A stretch of 64,000 nt of DNA from Thauera sp. GDN1 (GTDB lineage Bacteria; Pseudomonadota; Gammaproteobacteria; Burkholderiales; Rhodocyclaceae), in the NCBI RefSeq assembly GCF_029223545.1, contig NZ_CP097870.1, positions 3,472,001 through 3,536,000 of the forward strand, in the 5' to 3' direction. Both the position numbers and the translations under genes were made by a program. Below the pieces are notes generated by a model that saw nothing but the letters and a program-made list of their open reading frames with translations, was not told the DNA's origin and did not search any database. Every line of letters begins with the position of its first letter. Within the stretch, counting starts at the first letter, position 1. This document shows, in pieces, positions 29,522 through 38,392 of the stretch.

Positions 29522-31291
29522 TCACTTGGTAACCGTGATGCTCTTGCTACCCCTGTTGCCAGCCGCGTCGAACGCTTCGAGCAGGATCGTGTGCGAACCG
29601 GCTGCCAGCTTGTTGGTGTTCCAGCGGTAGCTCAGGCTGCCCGAGGTGGCGCTGGCAACGAGTTTGCCGTCGATGGAGAGGCGCATCTGACGGACCCCCA
29701 CATCGTCGGTCGCCTTGCCCTGCACGGTCACCTGCCCGCTCACCTTGCTCGAGGCCGCCGGATTGCTGATCGTGGCCACCGGGGCCAGCGTATCGGTCGT
29801 CGTCTGCGTTTTCTGTGCCGTCGCGTTGGCGACCGTGACGCTCACCGACTTCGACGCGTAGTTGCCGGCCGCGTCGTACGCGTAGGCCGTGAGCGTGGCC
29901 GAGCCATCGGCCACCTTCGTGCTGTCCCAGCTGAAGGCATACGGCGCGGTCGTGTCGCTCGCGATCTTGCTGCCGTTGACCAGCAGATCCACGCGGCTCA
30001 CCCCCATGTTGTCGGTGGCCGACACATTCACCGCCACCAGGCCGCTGACCGTGCTGCCCGCCGTCGGGTTGCCGATGCCGACGCTCGGCGCCGTGGTGTC
30101 GCTGGTCTTCGCCGTCTGCACCGCCTTGACCGCGGCAGCCGCGTTGACCCGCCCATGGCCGTAGTAGGCATCCCAGCCCGTCGTACCCAGATCCACCACG
30201 GTCGAGAACAGCACCTTCTCGAGGTCGGCCGCGCCCAGCGCCGGGTTGGCCGCCTTCATCAGAGCGACGACGCCCGCGACGACGGGACTGGCGAACGAGG
30301 TGCCCTGCCACTTCTGATAGGAGCCACCACGGGTCGTGGTCCAGATGTAGGTGCCCGGGGCCGCGATGTCGACGTACTTGCCGTAGCTCGACCACGACGC
30401 CTTCACGTCGTTGCTGTCGGTCGCCGACACGCTGATCATCGTGCTGCTGGCGGCGATCAGTTCCTCGCCACTGCTGTTGCCTGCGGCCACGACGGTCAGA
30501 CCGCCCTTGTTCTTCAGGTACTGGGCCGCGCTCTGCACCGTGGAGCTGCCCGACACGCCACCGAAGCTGATGTTCGCGACGTTCGCGCCGCGATCGGCCG
30601 CCCACGTCAGGCACTGCGCGGCCGCGCTCCACGACCCATAGCCGCTCAGGTTGGTGATGCGCATCGGCATGATCATCGCCTCACCCGCCAGCGCGGCAAC
30701 GCCGAGCGCGTTGTTGGTCGCCGCCGCAGCCGTACCCGCCACCGCGGTGCCATGGCCATACACGTCGGCCGTATTCGAGTTGTTGTCGTAGCAGTTCCAG
30801 CCCGACACCAGCTTGCCGGCGAGGTCCGGGTGGCTTGCATCCACGCCCGAATCGAGGATGGCGATCGTCGCGCCGCGACCGGTCGACACGTCCCAGGCCG
30901 ACGACACGCCGATCTTGCTCAGGTGCCAGGCGCTGCCATAGTAGGGATCGTTCGCCGTCGCATCGGGCTTGATCAGCATGTCGCGCTCGGCGAACTTCAG
31001 GTGCTTGTTCTTCTTCAGCAGCGCTTCCACCGCCTTCTCGGAGGCCTGCGGCGGGAGCTGGATCACCCGCACGTCGATCCCTTCGATCTTCCCGACCTGC
31101 TTGCCGCCGTGCTGCTTGACGATCTTCTCGAACTCCGCCTCCGGCAGGCCGGCACGCGGCTGCACCAGAAGGCGGCCAGGCACCCACTGCGCTTCATCAG
31201 CGGCAGACACCTGAGCGGGAAGGAAGGTCGCACCGAGGGCGACGGCAAGCGAAGCGAGGACGGGTTTGTGAAGGGTTGCGGGAATATTCAT
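29522..31291 (-). CDS. Secreted S8 subtilisin-like serine protease with two Ig-like domains (copy 2)
   Basis: A 589-residue paralogue of the protease at 27217-29010 with the same layout: signal peptide (to about residue 30), I9-like propeptide, S8 domain with Asp147 (AILDSGVD), His180 (GHGTAVAG) and Ser332 (GTSFASPVVAG), then two Big_9-type repeats. The catalytic domains are nearly identical between copies, while the signal peptide and Ig-like domains differ. GGAG precedes the start MNIPATLHKP; upstream in-frame codons lack an RBS. It has its own GEMM riboswitch and its own terminator, so the two genes are separate transcription units. Confidence 0.95.
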   Translation of the reverse strand: MNIPATLHKPVLASLAVALGATFLPAQVSAADEAQWVPGRLLVQPRAGLPEAEFEKIVKQHGGKQVGKIEGIDVRVIQLPPQASEKAVEALLKKNKHLKFAERDMLIKPDATANDPYYGSAWHLSKIGVSSAWDVSTGRGATIAILDSGVDASHPDLAGKLVSGWNCYDNNSNTADVYGHGTAVAGTAAAATNNALGVAALAGEAMIMPMRITNLSGYGSWSAAAQCLTWAADRGANVANISFGGVSGSSTVQSAAQYLKNKGGLTVVAAGNSSGEELIAASSTMISVSATDSNDVKASWSSYGKYVDIAAPGTYIWTTTRGGSYQKWQGTSFASPVVAGVVALMKAANPALGAADLEKVLFSTVVDLGTTGWDAYYGHGRVNAAAAVKAVQTAKTSDTTAPSVGIGNPTAGSTVSGLVAVNVSATDNMGVSRVDLLVNGSKIASDTTAPYAFSWDSTKVADGSATLTAYAYDAAGNYASKSVSVTVANATAQKTQTTTDTLAPVATISNPAASSKVSGQVTVQGKATDDVGVRQMRLSIDGKLVASATSGSLSYRWNTNKLAAGSHTILLEAFDAAGNRGSKSITVTK

Positions 31292-31390
31292 CTGTGACTC
31301 CGAGCGGTTTCCGTTTACCGGCGCTTCAACTCGAGCCTCAAGATCGCGTGGAGACACAGCAGCGCTTGCCCCGAGGGGGCAGCATCATAT

Positions 31391-31477
31391 TCCTGGGAAT
31401 CCCGCCGTCATGAGGCCTAAGCCTTGTAGACCGGTGATTTTGCGTCCCCGTCTTTCGACGGGTTTGCCCTTGTCAGG
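31391..31477 (-). ncRNA. Cyclic-di-GMP-I (GEMM) riboswitch, copy 2
   Basis: Same core as copy 1 on the minus strand: GGGCAAACC, GAAA-capped P2 (CCCGTC/GACGGG), GGGACGCAAAA, CCGGTCTACAAGG, GGCCTCATGACGGC, GGGATTCCC. The residue equivalent to Vc2 G20 is G, predicting c-di-GMP specificity. It ends about 100 nt before the protease 2 start. A short GC hairpin (TGCCCCGAGGGGGC, 31367-31380) follows the aptamer and could belong to the expression platform, but it lacks a T-run. Confidence 0.93.
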
Positions 31478-31683
31478 CCGCGGTTGCTATCAATACCGGC
31501 GCGGATGGTATTTGTTCAGCGCACCAAATTGAGCGCTTGAAAATCGATGTTACGTTTCCGCAAACACTTCCGGCGAGCCAATATGCATAGCCGGACACCC
31601 TTCATTTTCCATATACATAACAGCCGTTTACGCTCAAACGACGGTTGAATGCGGGCTACAGACGCCTACCGAAGACAGGGGCA
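31478..31683. other. Intergenic region upstream of riboswitch 2
   Basis: A region of lower GC between the BtuF-like gene (which ends here, same strand) and riboswitch 2. It should contain the protease 2 promoter. No clear -35/-10 pair or coding frame was found. Confidence 0.4.
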
Positions 31684-32538
31684 TCAGCCCCGCACCCCGG
31701 CCAGCGTTTGCCGCAGCGCACAAAGCCAGCGCAAGCCCTTCGCCGCCCGGCTGCCGTACCAGGACACCATCTCGCCGTCGACCAGGGTCGCCGGGCGTGC
31801 GGCGAGGCGGGCGACCTCGTCCACATGTGCCTCGCGGAAGCGGTAGGGCTCGGTCGACAACAGCACGCGCTCGACCTGGCTCAACCAGGATGCAGTCCAC
31901 TCGAAGGCGGGATAGCGCGCGGCGCCGGTCTCGCCGCCGTCCACCGCGGGCAGGGTGTGCCAGCCGACCGCGGCGAGGGTGGCGGCGATGTAGGTGTCGC
32001 GGGCGACGGTCATCCACGGTTCGCGCCAGATCAGGTAGAGCACGCGCTCGTCGGCCAGGGTCGCGCGCAGCGCGGCGGCTTCGGCGAGCGCGGCGCGCAG
32101 GTCCGCGGCGAGCCCTGCCGCCGCGGCCTCGGCGCCGAAGAGGCCACCGAGCAGTTCGAACAGCCCGAGGTTGTCCTGCGGCGTGTTGGGATGGGTGACG
32201 ACGATGTGCGGCACGAATGCGGCCAGTTCGTCGACCGTCTCGCGCCGGTTCTCGTCCATGTTCACCAGCACGTGGGTAGGGGCGAGCTCGCGCACGCGCT
32301 CGAGGCGGACGTCCTTGGTGCCGCCGACCTTGGGCACGGCGCGCAGGGCTGCGCGCGGATGCACGCAGAAGCCGGTGCGCCCCACCACGCGCTCGCCGAG
32401 GCCGAGATCGAAGAGGAGTTCGGTGAGCGACGGCACCAGCGACACGATGCGCGCCCCGGGACCGGCGGGCGGATGCGCCTGCCCGGCGGCGTCGATCCAG
32501 GCGCCGGTGGCGCCGTGCTGTAACTGCTGCGTCTGCAT
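31684..32538 (-). CDS. Cobalamin-binding-like (BtuF-family) protein
   Basis: A 284-residue protein of the helical-backbone metal-receptor family: [26 protein letters not shown] at the N-terminus, [21 protein letters not shown], then a long backbone helix and a second lobe ([19 protein letters not shown]). The family binds cobalamin or other metal chelates for ABC import. No signal peptide is present with the chosen start (32538), and no btuC/btuD genes are adjacent, so it may be a cytoplasmic or stand-alone member. An upstream ATG adds 38 Arg-rich residues that do not form a signal peptide. Confidence 0.8.
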   Translation of the reverse strand: MQTQQLQHGATGAWIDAAGQAHPPAGPGARIVSLVPSLTELLFDLGLGERVVGRTGFCVHPRAALRAVPKVGGTKDVRLERVRELAPTHVLVNMDENRRETVDELAAFVPHIVVTHPNTPQDNLGLFELLGGLFGAEAAAAGLAADLRAALAEAAALRATLADERVLYLIWREPWMTVARDTYIAATLAAVGWHTLPAVDGGETGAARYPAFEWTASWLSQVERVLLSTEPYRFREAHVDEVARLAARPATLVDGEMVSWYGSRAAKGLRWLCALRQTLAGVRG

Positions 32539-32779
32539 GGGCTCGGGTCCGAGGTGGGAGGCCGCGATTCTAGCGCGACGGATCGCGCTGAAACGACGCA
32601 TGGACGCGGCCTGCGGGAAATCCCGGGTGACATGGGCGGGCGTTTTGTGCAAAGCTTGGCCGGTCGTTAGACGAACACCGGCGCGCGGTGTGAGGCGCGT
32701 TCGTCAGATCTGTCGCCAGCCGCACCCGCGCGCGCATTCATCATCCCTACCCGTGTCGATTCACTCACAGGAGAACTCC

Positions 32780-33748
32780 ATGAAGAAACTGACCGCACTG
32801 GCTGCTGCATTCGCTCTCGTCGGCTCCCTGGGCGCGGCGCCCGCGCAGGCCCAGCAGAAGTTCGTCACGATCGGCACCGGTGGCGTAACCGGCGTGTACT
32901 ACGCGGCCGGCGGCGCGATCTGCCGCCTGATCAACAAGGACCGCGCCCAGCACGGCCTGCGCTGCTCGGTCGAGAGCACCGGCGGCTCGGTGTACAACGT
33001 CAACACGATCAAGGCCGGCGAACTCGACTTCGGCGTGTCGCAGTCCGACATCCAGTACAACGCGATGAAGGGTGCCGCCCAGTTCAAGGACGGCGGCGCG
33101 TTTACCGAACTGCGCGCGGTGTTCGCCCTGCATCCGGAACCGCTGACCGTGCTGTCGCGCAAGGAAGCCAACGTCGCCAAGATGGAGGACTTCAAGGGCA
33201 AGCGCTTCAACGTCGGCAACCCGGGCTCGGGCCAGCGCGCGACGATGGAGATGCTGCTGCCGGCGATGGGCATGTCGAACGCCGACTTCTCGCTGGTCTC
33301 GGAGCTCAAGCCCGACGAGCACAGCGCGGCGCTGTGCGACAACAAGATCGACGGCTTCGCCTACGTCGTCGGCCACCCGGCGGCCAACATCCAGGACCCG
33401 ACCACCACCTGCGGCGCCAAGCTGGTGCCGATCACCGGCCCGGCGGTCGACAAGCTGGTCGCCGAGCACCCCTACTTCGCCAAGGTGCAGATCCCGGGTG
33501 GCCTCTACGCCAACAACCCGAACCCGACCGACACCTTCGGCGTGGTCGCGAGCATCGTGACCTCCTCCAAGGTCCCGGCCGACACGGTCTACACCATGGT
33601 CAAGGCGGTGTTCGAGAACTTCGAGGACTTCAAGAAGCTGCACCCGGCCTTCGCCAACCTCGACCCGAAGCACATGGTCAAGGACGGCCTGTCGGCTCCG
33701 CTGCACGAAGGCGCGGTGAAGTACTACAAGGAAAAGGGCTGGATGTGA
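32780..33748 (+). CDS. TAXI-family TRAP transporter solute-binding protein
   Basis: A 322-residue periplasmic binding protein. Signal peptide [25 protein letters not shown], then [24 protein letters not shown], the characteristic TAXI (TRAP-associated extracytoplasmic immunogenic) start, and a two-lobed fold. It delivers substrate to the fused permease downstream, driven by an ion gradient. The ligand is not evident; glutamate, other amino acids or organic acids are known for the family. AGGAG lies 6 nt before the ATG. Two hairpins separate it from the permease gene. Confidence 0.93.
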   Translation: MKKLTALAAAFALVGSLGAAPAQAQQKFVTIGTGGVTGVYYAAGGAICRLINKDRAQHGLRCSVESTGGSVYNVNTIKAGELDFGVSQSDIQYNAMKGAAQFKDGGAFTELRAVFALHPEPLTVLSRKEANVAKMEDFKGKRFNVGNPGSGQRATMEMLLPAMGMSNADFSLVSELKPDEHSAALCDNKIDGFAYVVGHPAANIQDPTTTCGAKLVPITGPAVDKLVAEHPYFAKVQIPGGLYANNPNPTDTFGVVASIVTSSKVPADTVYTMVKAVFENFEDFKKLHPAFANLDPKHMVKDGLSAPLHEGAVKYYKEKGWM

Positions 33749-33758
33749 TTCCCGCCGG

Positions 33759-33782
33759 CCGGCGCCCGCTACCGGGCGCCGG
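33759..33782 (+). terminator. Intercistronic hairpin 1 (TRAP operon)
   Basis: A 10-bp perfect stem (CCGGCGCCCG / CGGGCGCCGG) with a CTAC loop, followed by TTTCTGCT, 10 bp after the binding-protein stop. Probably a partial terminator. Confidence 0.75.
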
Positions 33783-33796
33783 TTTCTGCTGTGCGA

Positions 33797-33830
33797 ACGG
33801 CGGCGACCCATCCGGTCTCCGCCGTTTTTT
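33797..33830 (+). terminator. Intercistronic terminator 2 (TRAP operon)
   Basis: A stem ACGGCGG-GACC paired with GGTC-CCGCCGT (one bulge on each side) followed by six T residues. It lies 31 bp upstream of the permease ATG, so the permease is either attenuated or has its own promoter. Confidence 0.85.
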
Positions 33831-33861
33831 GTCTCCGCCACGAACCTGAGAGGCGACGCTC

Positions 33862-36492
33862 ATGACCCGCCCGGACGAAAACAAGGACAAGGCCAGCTTC
33901 GAGCTGTCCGACGAAGAACTGAAGAAGATCGTCGCCGAGGCCGACACCGGCGGCCGCAAGCCGACCGGCTTCACCGCCCAGCTGCTGCTGATGGTGGCGC
34001 TGGCGTGGTCGCTGTTCCAGCTCTGGATCGCCTCCCCGCTGCCCTTCTCGCTGGGGGTGTTCGTGTTCAACGACACCGAGTCGCGCGCCATCCACCTCGG
34101 CTTCGCGATCTTCCTCGCCTTCGCCGCGTATCCGGCGCTCAAGCGTTCGCCACGCGACTACGTGCCGGTCCAGGACTGGGTGTTCGCCGCCGTGGGTGCC
34201 TTCTGTGCGGCCTATCTGTTCATTTTCTACAAGGAACTCGCCGGACGTCCGGGGACGCCGACCGACATGGACCTGGTGGCAGCGGTCATCGGCATGATCC
34301 TGCTGCTAGAAGCGGCGCGCCGCGCCCTCGGCCTGCCGATGGTGATCCTGGCCGCGGTGTTCATGATCTACATCTTCTTCGGCCCCTACATGCCCGAGGT
34401 CATCGCCCACCGCGGCGCCTCGCTGGCCAAGGGCATGAGCCACATGTGGCTGACCACGGAGGGGGTGTTCGGTGTCGCGGTCGGCGTGTCGGCCAGCTTC
34501 ATCTTCCTGTTCGTGCTGTTCGGCGCGCTGCTGGAGACCGCCGGTGCCGGCGCCTACTTCATCAAGGCGGCGATCGCCCTGCTCGGCCACATGCGCGGCG
34601 GCCCGGCCAAGGCGGCGGTGGTGGCATCGGCCAGCACCGGCCTGATCTCCGGCTCGTCGATCGCCAACGTGGTCACCACCGGCACCTTCACCATCCCGCT
34701 GATGAAGAGCGTGGGCTACCGCGCCGACAAGGCCGCCTCGGTGGAGGTGGCGTCCTCGGTGAACGGCCAGATCATGCCGCCGGTGATGGGCGCGGCCGCT
34801 TTCCTGATGGTGGAATACGTCGGCATCACCTACGTGCAGGTCATGAAGCACGCCATCCTGCCGGCTCTGATCTCCTACATCGCGCTCTACTACATCGTGC
34901 ACCTCGAAGCGCTGAAGATGGACCTGCAGGGCCTGCCGCGGCGCGAGCCGCTGCCCTGGCAGCGTGCAGTGACGAGCATGGTGGCGACCGTGTCCGGGCT
35001 GGTGATCCTGTCCGCGGTCATCTACTGGGGCTTCGGCTGGCTGAAGACGGTGTTCGGCGAGAGCGCGTTCCTCGTCATCGGCCTGCTGATGCTGGGCGCC
35101 TACGTCGGCCTGGTGCGCTATGCGGCGAAGTTCCCCGAGCTGCACATGGAGAAGCCCGACGAGAAGATGGAGTACCTGCCCGAGATTGGCCCCACGCTGA
35201 AATCCGGCCTGCACTTCCTGCTCCCGGTGGCGGCGCTGATCTGGAACCTGATGGTCGAGCAGCTCTCGCCGGCGCTGTCGGCGTTCTGGGCCACGCTGTT
35301 CCTGATGTTCATCCTCGTCACCCAGCGCCCGCTGTTCGCCCTCTTCCGCGGCACCGGCAACGTCGGCGCGGCGACGCAGCAGGGCTTCTCGGATCTGTTC
35401 ACCGGCCTGGTGACCGGCGCGCGCAACATGATCGGCATCGCGATCGCAACCGCGACCGCCGGGGTCATCGTCGGCACCGTGACGCTCACCGGTATCGGCC
35501 TGGCGATGACCGAGCTGGTGGAGGTGCTGTCCGGCGGCAACCTGATGATCATGCTGATCCTGGTCGCGGTGATCTGCCTGATCCTGGGCATGGGCCTGCC
35601 GACCACCGCCAACTACATCGTGGTATCGACGCTGATGGCGCCGGTGATCGTCGAGCTCGGCGCGCAGACCGGCCTGCTCGTGCCGCTGATCGCAGTGCAC
35701 ATGTTCGTGTTCTACTTCGGCCTGATGGCGGACGTGACGCCACCGGTGGGCCTGGCCTCGTACGCGGCGGCGGGCATTGCCAAGAGCGAGCCGATGCGCA
35801 CCGGCCTGACCGCCTTCGGCTACAGCGCACGGACGGCGATCCTGCCCTTCATGTTCATCTTCAACACCCAGTTGCTGCTGATCGGCATCGACAACACCTT
35901 CCAGCTGGTGCTGACGATCGTCTCGGCGACGGTGGCGAGCATGATGTTCGCGGCGGCGACGCAGGGCTACTTCATCGCCAAGAGCCGGCTGCACGAGTCC
36001 CTGCTGCTGCTGCTGGTGACCTTCACCCTGTTCCGCCCGGGCTACTGGATGGACATGCTGTATCCGCCTTACGAGGAACTGCCGCCGACCGAGCTCAGCC
36101 GCCTGGTCGACGAGACCCCGCGCAACGGCAACCTGCGGGTATGGGTTGAAGGCATGAGCCTGGAGGGCCAGGACATCTCCAAGGGCGTGCTGCTGCCGCT
36201 GGGCGAGAAGGCGGCCAGCGCGCGCGAACGCCTGGGGGCGATGGGCCTGACGGTGATGGCGCTCGGCGACCAGGTGCAGGTGGGCGCGGTGCGCTTCGGC
36301 AGCCAGGCGGAAAAGCTGGGGCTGGAGCAGGGCTACACGATCACCGCGATCGAGATTCCCTCCGGCGAACGTCCGGCCAAGGAGTGGATGTTCGTGCCGG
36401 CCTTCGTGCTGCTCGGTCTGGTCTATGCGATGCAGAAGCCGCGCCAGCGCCGCAAGGAGGCCGAGCGCGTCAAGCCGCAATCGACGCGCTGA
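33862..36492 (+). CDS. TRAP transporter permease, fused 4TM-12TM subunits
   Basis: An 876-residue inner-membrane protein that joins the small and large TRAP membrane subunits, as is usual for TAXI systems. The N-terminal about 45 residues are hydrophilic; membrane segments start near residue 40. The DctM-like core has ASASTGLISGSSIANVVTTGTFTIPLMK and a later GMGLPTTANYIVVSTLMAPVI motif. The last about 200 residues (from VTFTLFRPGYWMDMLYPPYEE) match the DUF3394-type C-terminal domain with a final membrane helix near 845-860. It partners with the binding protein upstream; the substrate is unknown. Confidence 0.93.
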   Translation: MTRPDENKDKASFELSDEELKKIVAEADTGGRKPTGFTAQLLLMVALAWSLFQLWIASPLPFSLGVFVFNDTESRAIHLGFAIFLAFAAYPALKRSPRDYVPVQDWVFAAVGAFCAAYLFIFYKELAGRPGTPTDMDLVAAVIGMILLLEAARRALGLPMVILAAVFMIYIFFGPYMPEVIAHRGASLAKGMSHMWLTTEGVFGVAVGVSASFIFLFVLFGALLETAGAGAYFIKAAIALLGHMRGGPAKAAVVASASTGLISGSSIANVVTTGTFTIPLMKSVGYRADKAASVEVASSVNGQIMPPVMGAAAFLMVEYVGITYVQVMKHAILPALISYIALYYIVHLEALKMDLQGLPRREPLPWQRAVTSMVATVSGLVILSAVIYWGFGWLKTVFGESAFLVIGLLMLGAYVGLVRYAAKFPELHMEKPDEKMEYLPEIGPTLKSGLHFLLPVAALIWNLMVEQLSPALSAFWATLFLMFILVTQRPLFALFRGTGNVGAATQQGFSDLFTGLVTGARNMIGIAIATATAGVIVGTVTLTGIGLAMTELVEVLSGGNLMIMLILVAVICLILGMGLPTTANYIVVSTLMAPVIVELGAQTGLLVPLIAVHMFVFYFGLMADVTPPVGLASYAAAGIAKSEPMRTGLTAFGYSARTAILPFMFIFNTQLLLIGIDNTFQLVLTIVSATVASMMFAAATQGYFIAKSRLHESLLLLLVTFTLFRPGYWMDMLYPPYEELPPTELSRLVDETPRNGNLRVWVEGMSLEGQDISKGVLLPLGEKAASARERLGAMGLTVMALGDQVQVGAVRFGSQAEKLGLEQGYTITAIEIPSGERPAKEWMFVPAFVLLGLVYAMQKPRQRRKEAERVKPQSTR

Positions 36493-36547
36493 AGCGCAGG
36501 ACGGGGCCCGCTTGCGGGCCCCCGCGGCGTCGGCCGGCAGCCGGCGC

Positions 36548-36976
36548 TCAGATCAGCGACGGCCCGGCGACGATGGCCGCCGCCTCCTGCGCGCTGATAC
36601 GCACGCTGGCGTTCATGATCACCAGCGCGGTCAGCCACTCGCGCAGGCGCTCGGTGCCGCCGTCCTCGAGGGCGAGGAAGCGGCAGCCGGCGCGCAAGGC
36701 CGGGGCGATGTGATTGACCGCCTCGGCGCGGCCGTGGATGCGCTCGGGCACGCCCTGGCGGTGGAGCTCGAAGTCGAAGGCCGCGCCGGCGGGCAGCGGT
36801 GCATCCGCTGCGATCGCGAAGCCTTCGATCGAGATGTCGTGGAGCGGGATGCGCTCGCCATCGATGACGACCCAGAACCAGGGCTCGCCGCGACACAGGG
36901 CCAGGAAGCGCTGGATGCGCCTGCGTTCGGCGCTGTCGGCGGCGGTGGTCTGGGACTGGGCGTCACGGGCGCTCAT
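36548..36976 (-). CDS. PilZ domain protein (c-di-GMP receptor)
   Basis: A 142-residue protein with the PilZ binding elements: an Arg-rich RRRIQRF segment (about residues 19-25) and DISIEGFAI (D-x-S-x-x-G) about 25 residues later. By family it binds c-di-GMP and passes the signal to a partner. The C-terminus is a long helix (GTERLREWLTALVIMNAS). Its ATG overlaps the dsbA stop (ATGA), so it is translationally coupled to dsbA. The output is unknown. Confidence 0.85.
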   Translation of the reverse strand: MSARDAQSQTTAADSAERRRIQRFLALCRGEPWFWVVIDGERIPLHDISIEGFAIAADAPLPAGAAFDFELHRQGVPERIHGRAEAVNHIAPALRAGCRFLALEDGGTERLREWLTALVIMNASVRISAQEAAAIVAGPSLI

Positions 36977-37605
36977 TTGCCTGCACGCTCCTTGCGCACG
37001 CGAGCGATCAGTTCGTCGGCGACCTTGAGGGTGTTCTCGTGGCTGCCGCTCATCGATGCCGAGGTCACGAAGCGGCCGTCGATGACCATCGACGGAACGC
37101 CCTGGATCTTCATCGCGCGCGCAAGCTGGTCGGCGCGCTGCACCTGCGAGCCGACGCCGAAGGACTTGTAGGTCTCGATGAACTTGGCGGGATCGGCGAC
37201 CTTGCCGGTGACCCACTCGCGCACCTGCTCCTCGTTGAACAGCGGACGCTTCTCGTCCTGCACCGCGGCGAAGATGGCGGACTGCAGCTTGTCGCGCTCC
37301 CCGGTGATCTCGGCAGCGTAGTAGAGGCGGGCCAGGCCGCCGAGCTGGGCGTTGTTCCACACCGCCGGGACCGGACGGAAGACGACGTCGGCGGGCAGCT
37401 TCTTCTTCCACGCCGTCACCAGCGGATCGAAGTCGCGGCAGTGCGGGCAGCCGTAGTGGAAGAACTCGATCACCTCGATCTTCGACGGATCGTCGCCTTT
37501 CTGCGCGGGATCGAGCACCAGGTAGTTCTCGCTCGCCCACGCGAGCCTGGTGGCGGGCAGGGCGATGGCCACACTGGCCAGCTTGAGGGCATCACGACGG
37601 TTCAT
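36973..37605 (-). CDS. dsbA: Thiol:disulfide interchange protein DsbA
   Basis: A 210-residue periplasmic oxidase of the thioredoxin fold. A twin-Arg-like/hydrophobic export signal (MNRRDALKLASVAIALPATRLAWA) precedes the mature chain. The active site is CPHC in FFHYGCPHCRDF, with the cis-Pro loop GVPSMVIDG. It introduces disulfides into exported proteins and is reoxidised by DsbB, which is not in the window. It lies in the argS, SPOR, dsbA, pilZ series on the minus strand. Confidence 0.94.
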   Translation of the reverse strand: MNRRDALKLASVAIALPATRLAWASENYLVLDPAQKGDDPSKIEVIEFFHYGCPHCRDFDPLVTAWKKKLPADVVFRPVPAVWNNAQLGGLARLYYAAEITGERDKLQSAIFAAVQDEKRPLFNEEQVREWVTGKVADPAKFIETYKSFGVGSQVQRADQLARAMKIQGVPSMVIDGRFVTSASMSGSHENTLKVADELIARVRKERAGK

Positions 37606-37689
37606 GCAGTACTCCCTTGATTAGAGCTTGCTGTGACGCGGCACGCCGGCAAGCGTTCCCCGCCCTGCTGCTTGTGATCGGTCCGGCGT

Positions 37690-38373
37690 TCAGGGGTTGC
37701 GGCTCACCGAGGCGGAAAAACCGGCATCGGCCAGGCGCGAACGCATCGGGTTCATGTCTTCCGGCTTCGCGAACGGACCCACGCGCACCCGGTGCACCAC
37801 CCGCCCATCGGGCAGCTGCGTGCGCTGGGCGCTGGCCTGGATGCCCGACAGCGCGAGCCGCGCCTTCAGGTTGTCGGCCTCGCTCGGATTCTCGAACGCC
37901 CCCACCTGCAGGTAGAGGCGCTGGTTCGGGCGCTGCGCCGGCTGCTGGGCGGCCTGCTGCACCGGCTGAGGCACCGCCTCGGTCACCGGCGCAGGCGCCT
38001 GCTGGGCCGGAGTCGGGGTCGGGCTCGGCACCGGCGTGGTGGGCACGGGCTGGACCTGCGCGGTCTGCGGCGAGGTCGGCGAGGGCACGTTCTCGCCCTG
38101 GGGCAGGATGCGGTAGAACTCGAAGTCCTGCTTGGCCACCGGACGGTCGCCTGGCTTGCCGGGCAGCGCGGCCGGCCCCTGCTCGGCCGGGGCCTGCACC
38201 CGCGGCGCCACCGGGGCGGGCTGGAAGGGATTGGCACGGGTGAAGTACCAGGCCGCACCGGCGGCGACCAGCGCGCCGAAGACCAGGCCGATGAAGATGC
38301 CGATCAGCGTGCCGCCGGCGCTCTTCGCCGGGGCGCGGGCGGTCCTGCGGGCCGGCTTGCGATCTCGACTCAC
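37690..38373 (-). CDS. SPOR-domain inner-membrane protein (FtsN-like)
   Basis: A 227-residue bitopic protein: basic cytoplasmic N-terminus (MSRDRKPARRTARAPAKS), one membrane helix (about 22-45), a Pro/Gln-rich periplasmic linker (50-150), and a C-terminal SPOR domain (RLYLQVGAFENPSEADNLKARL ... HRVRVGPFAKPEDMNPMRSRL) that binds denuded peptidoglycan at division sites. The layout is that of FtsN, and an FtsN-like role is likely, but the essential FtsN motif near the membrane was not verified. It starts 19 bp downstream of argS. Confidence 0.9.
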   Translation of the reverse strand: MSRDRKPARRTARAPAKSAGGTLIGIFIGLVFGALVAAGAAWYFTRANPFQPAPVAPRVQAPAEQGPAALPGKPGDRPVAKQDFEFYRILPQGENVPSPTSPQTAQVQPVPTTPVPSPTPTPAQQAPAPVTEAVPQPVQQAAQQPAQRPNQRLYLQVGAFENPSEADNLKARLALSGIQASAQRTQLPDGRVVHRVRVGPFAKPEDMNPMRSRLADAGFSASVSRNP

Positions 38374-38392
38374 GATTGCGCTCCCTGCTGCA

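Noticed and set aside
27151-31297. Long plus-strand frames opposite both proteases
   Set aside because: Both mirror the protease genes and are similar to each other only because the genes are paralogues. They would also run through the riboswitch and terminator regions.
29103-31477. Reading the two leader RNAs as cobalamin riboswitches or cGAMP (GEMM-Ib) riboswitches
   Set aside because: The GCAAACC / GAAA / GGGACGCAAA order is GEMM-I, and the specificity base is G rather than A, so c-di-GMP is the better call. The nearby BtuF-like gene lies on the far side and is not downstream of them.
34306-36480. A 724-codon minus-strand frame opposite the TRAP permease
   Set aside because: Very rich in His, Gln, Arg and Glu with no fold; the plus strand encodes a convincing membrane protein.
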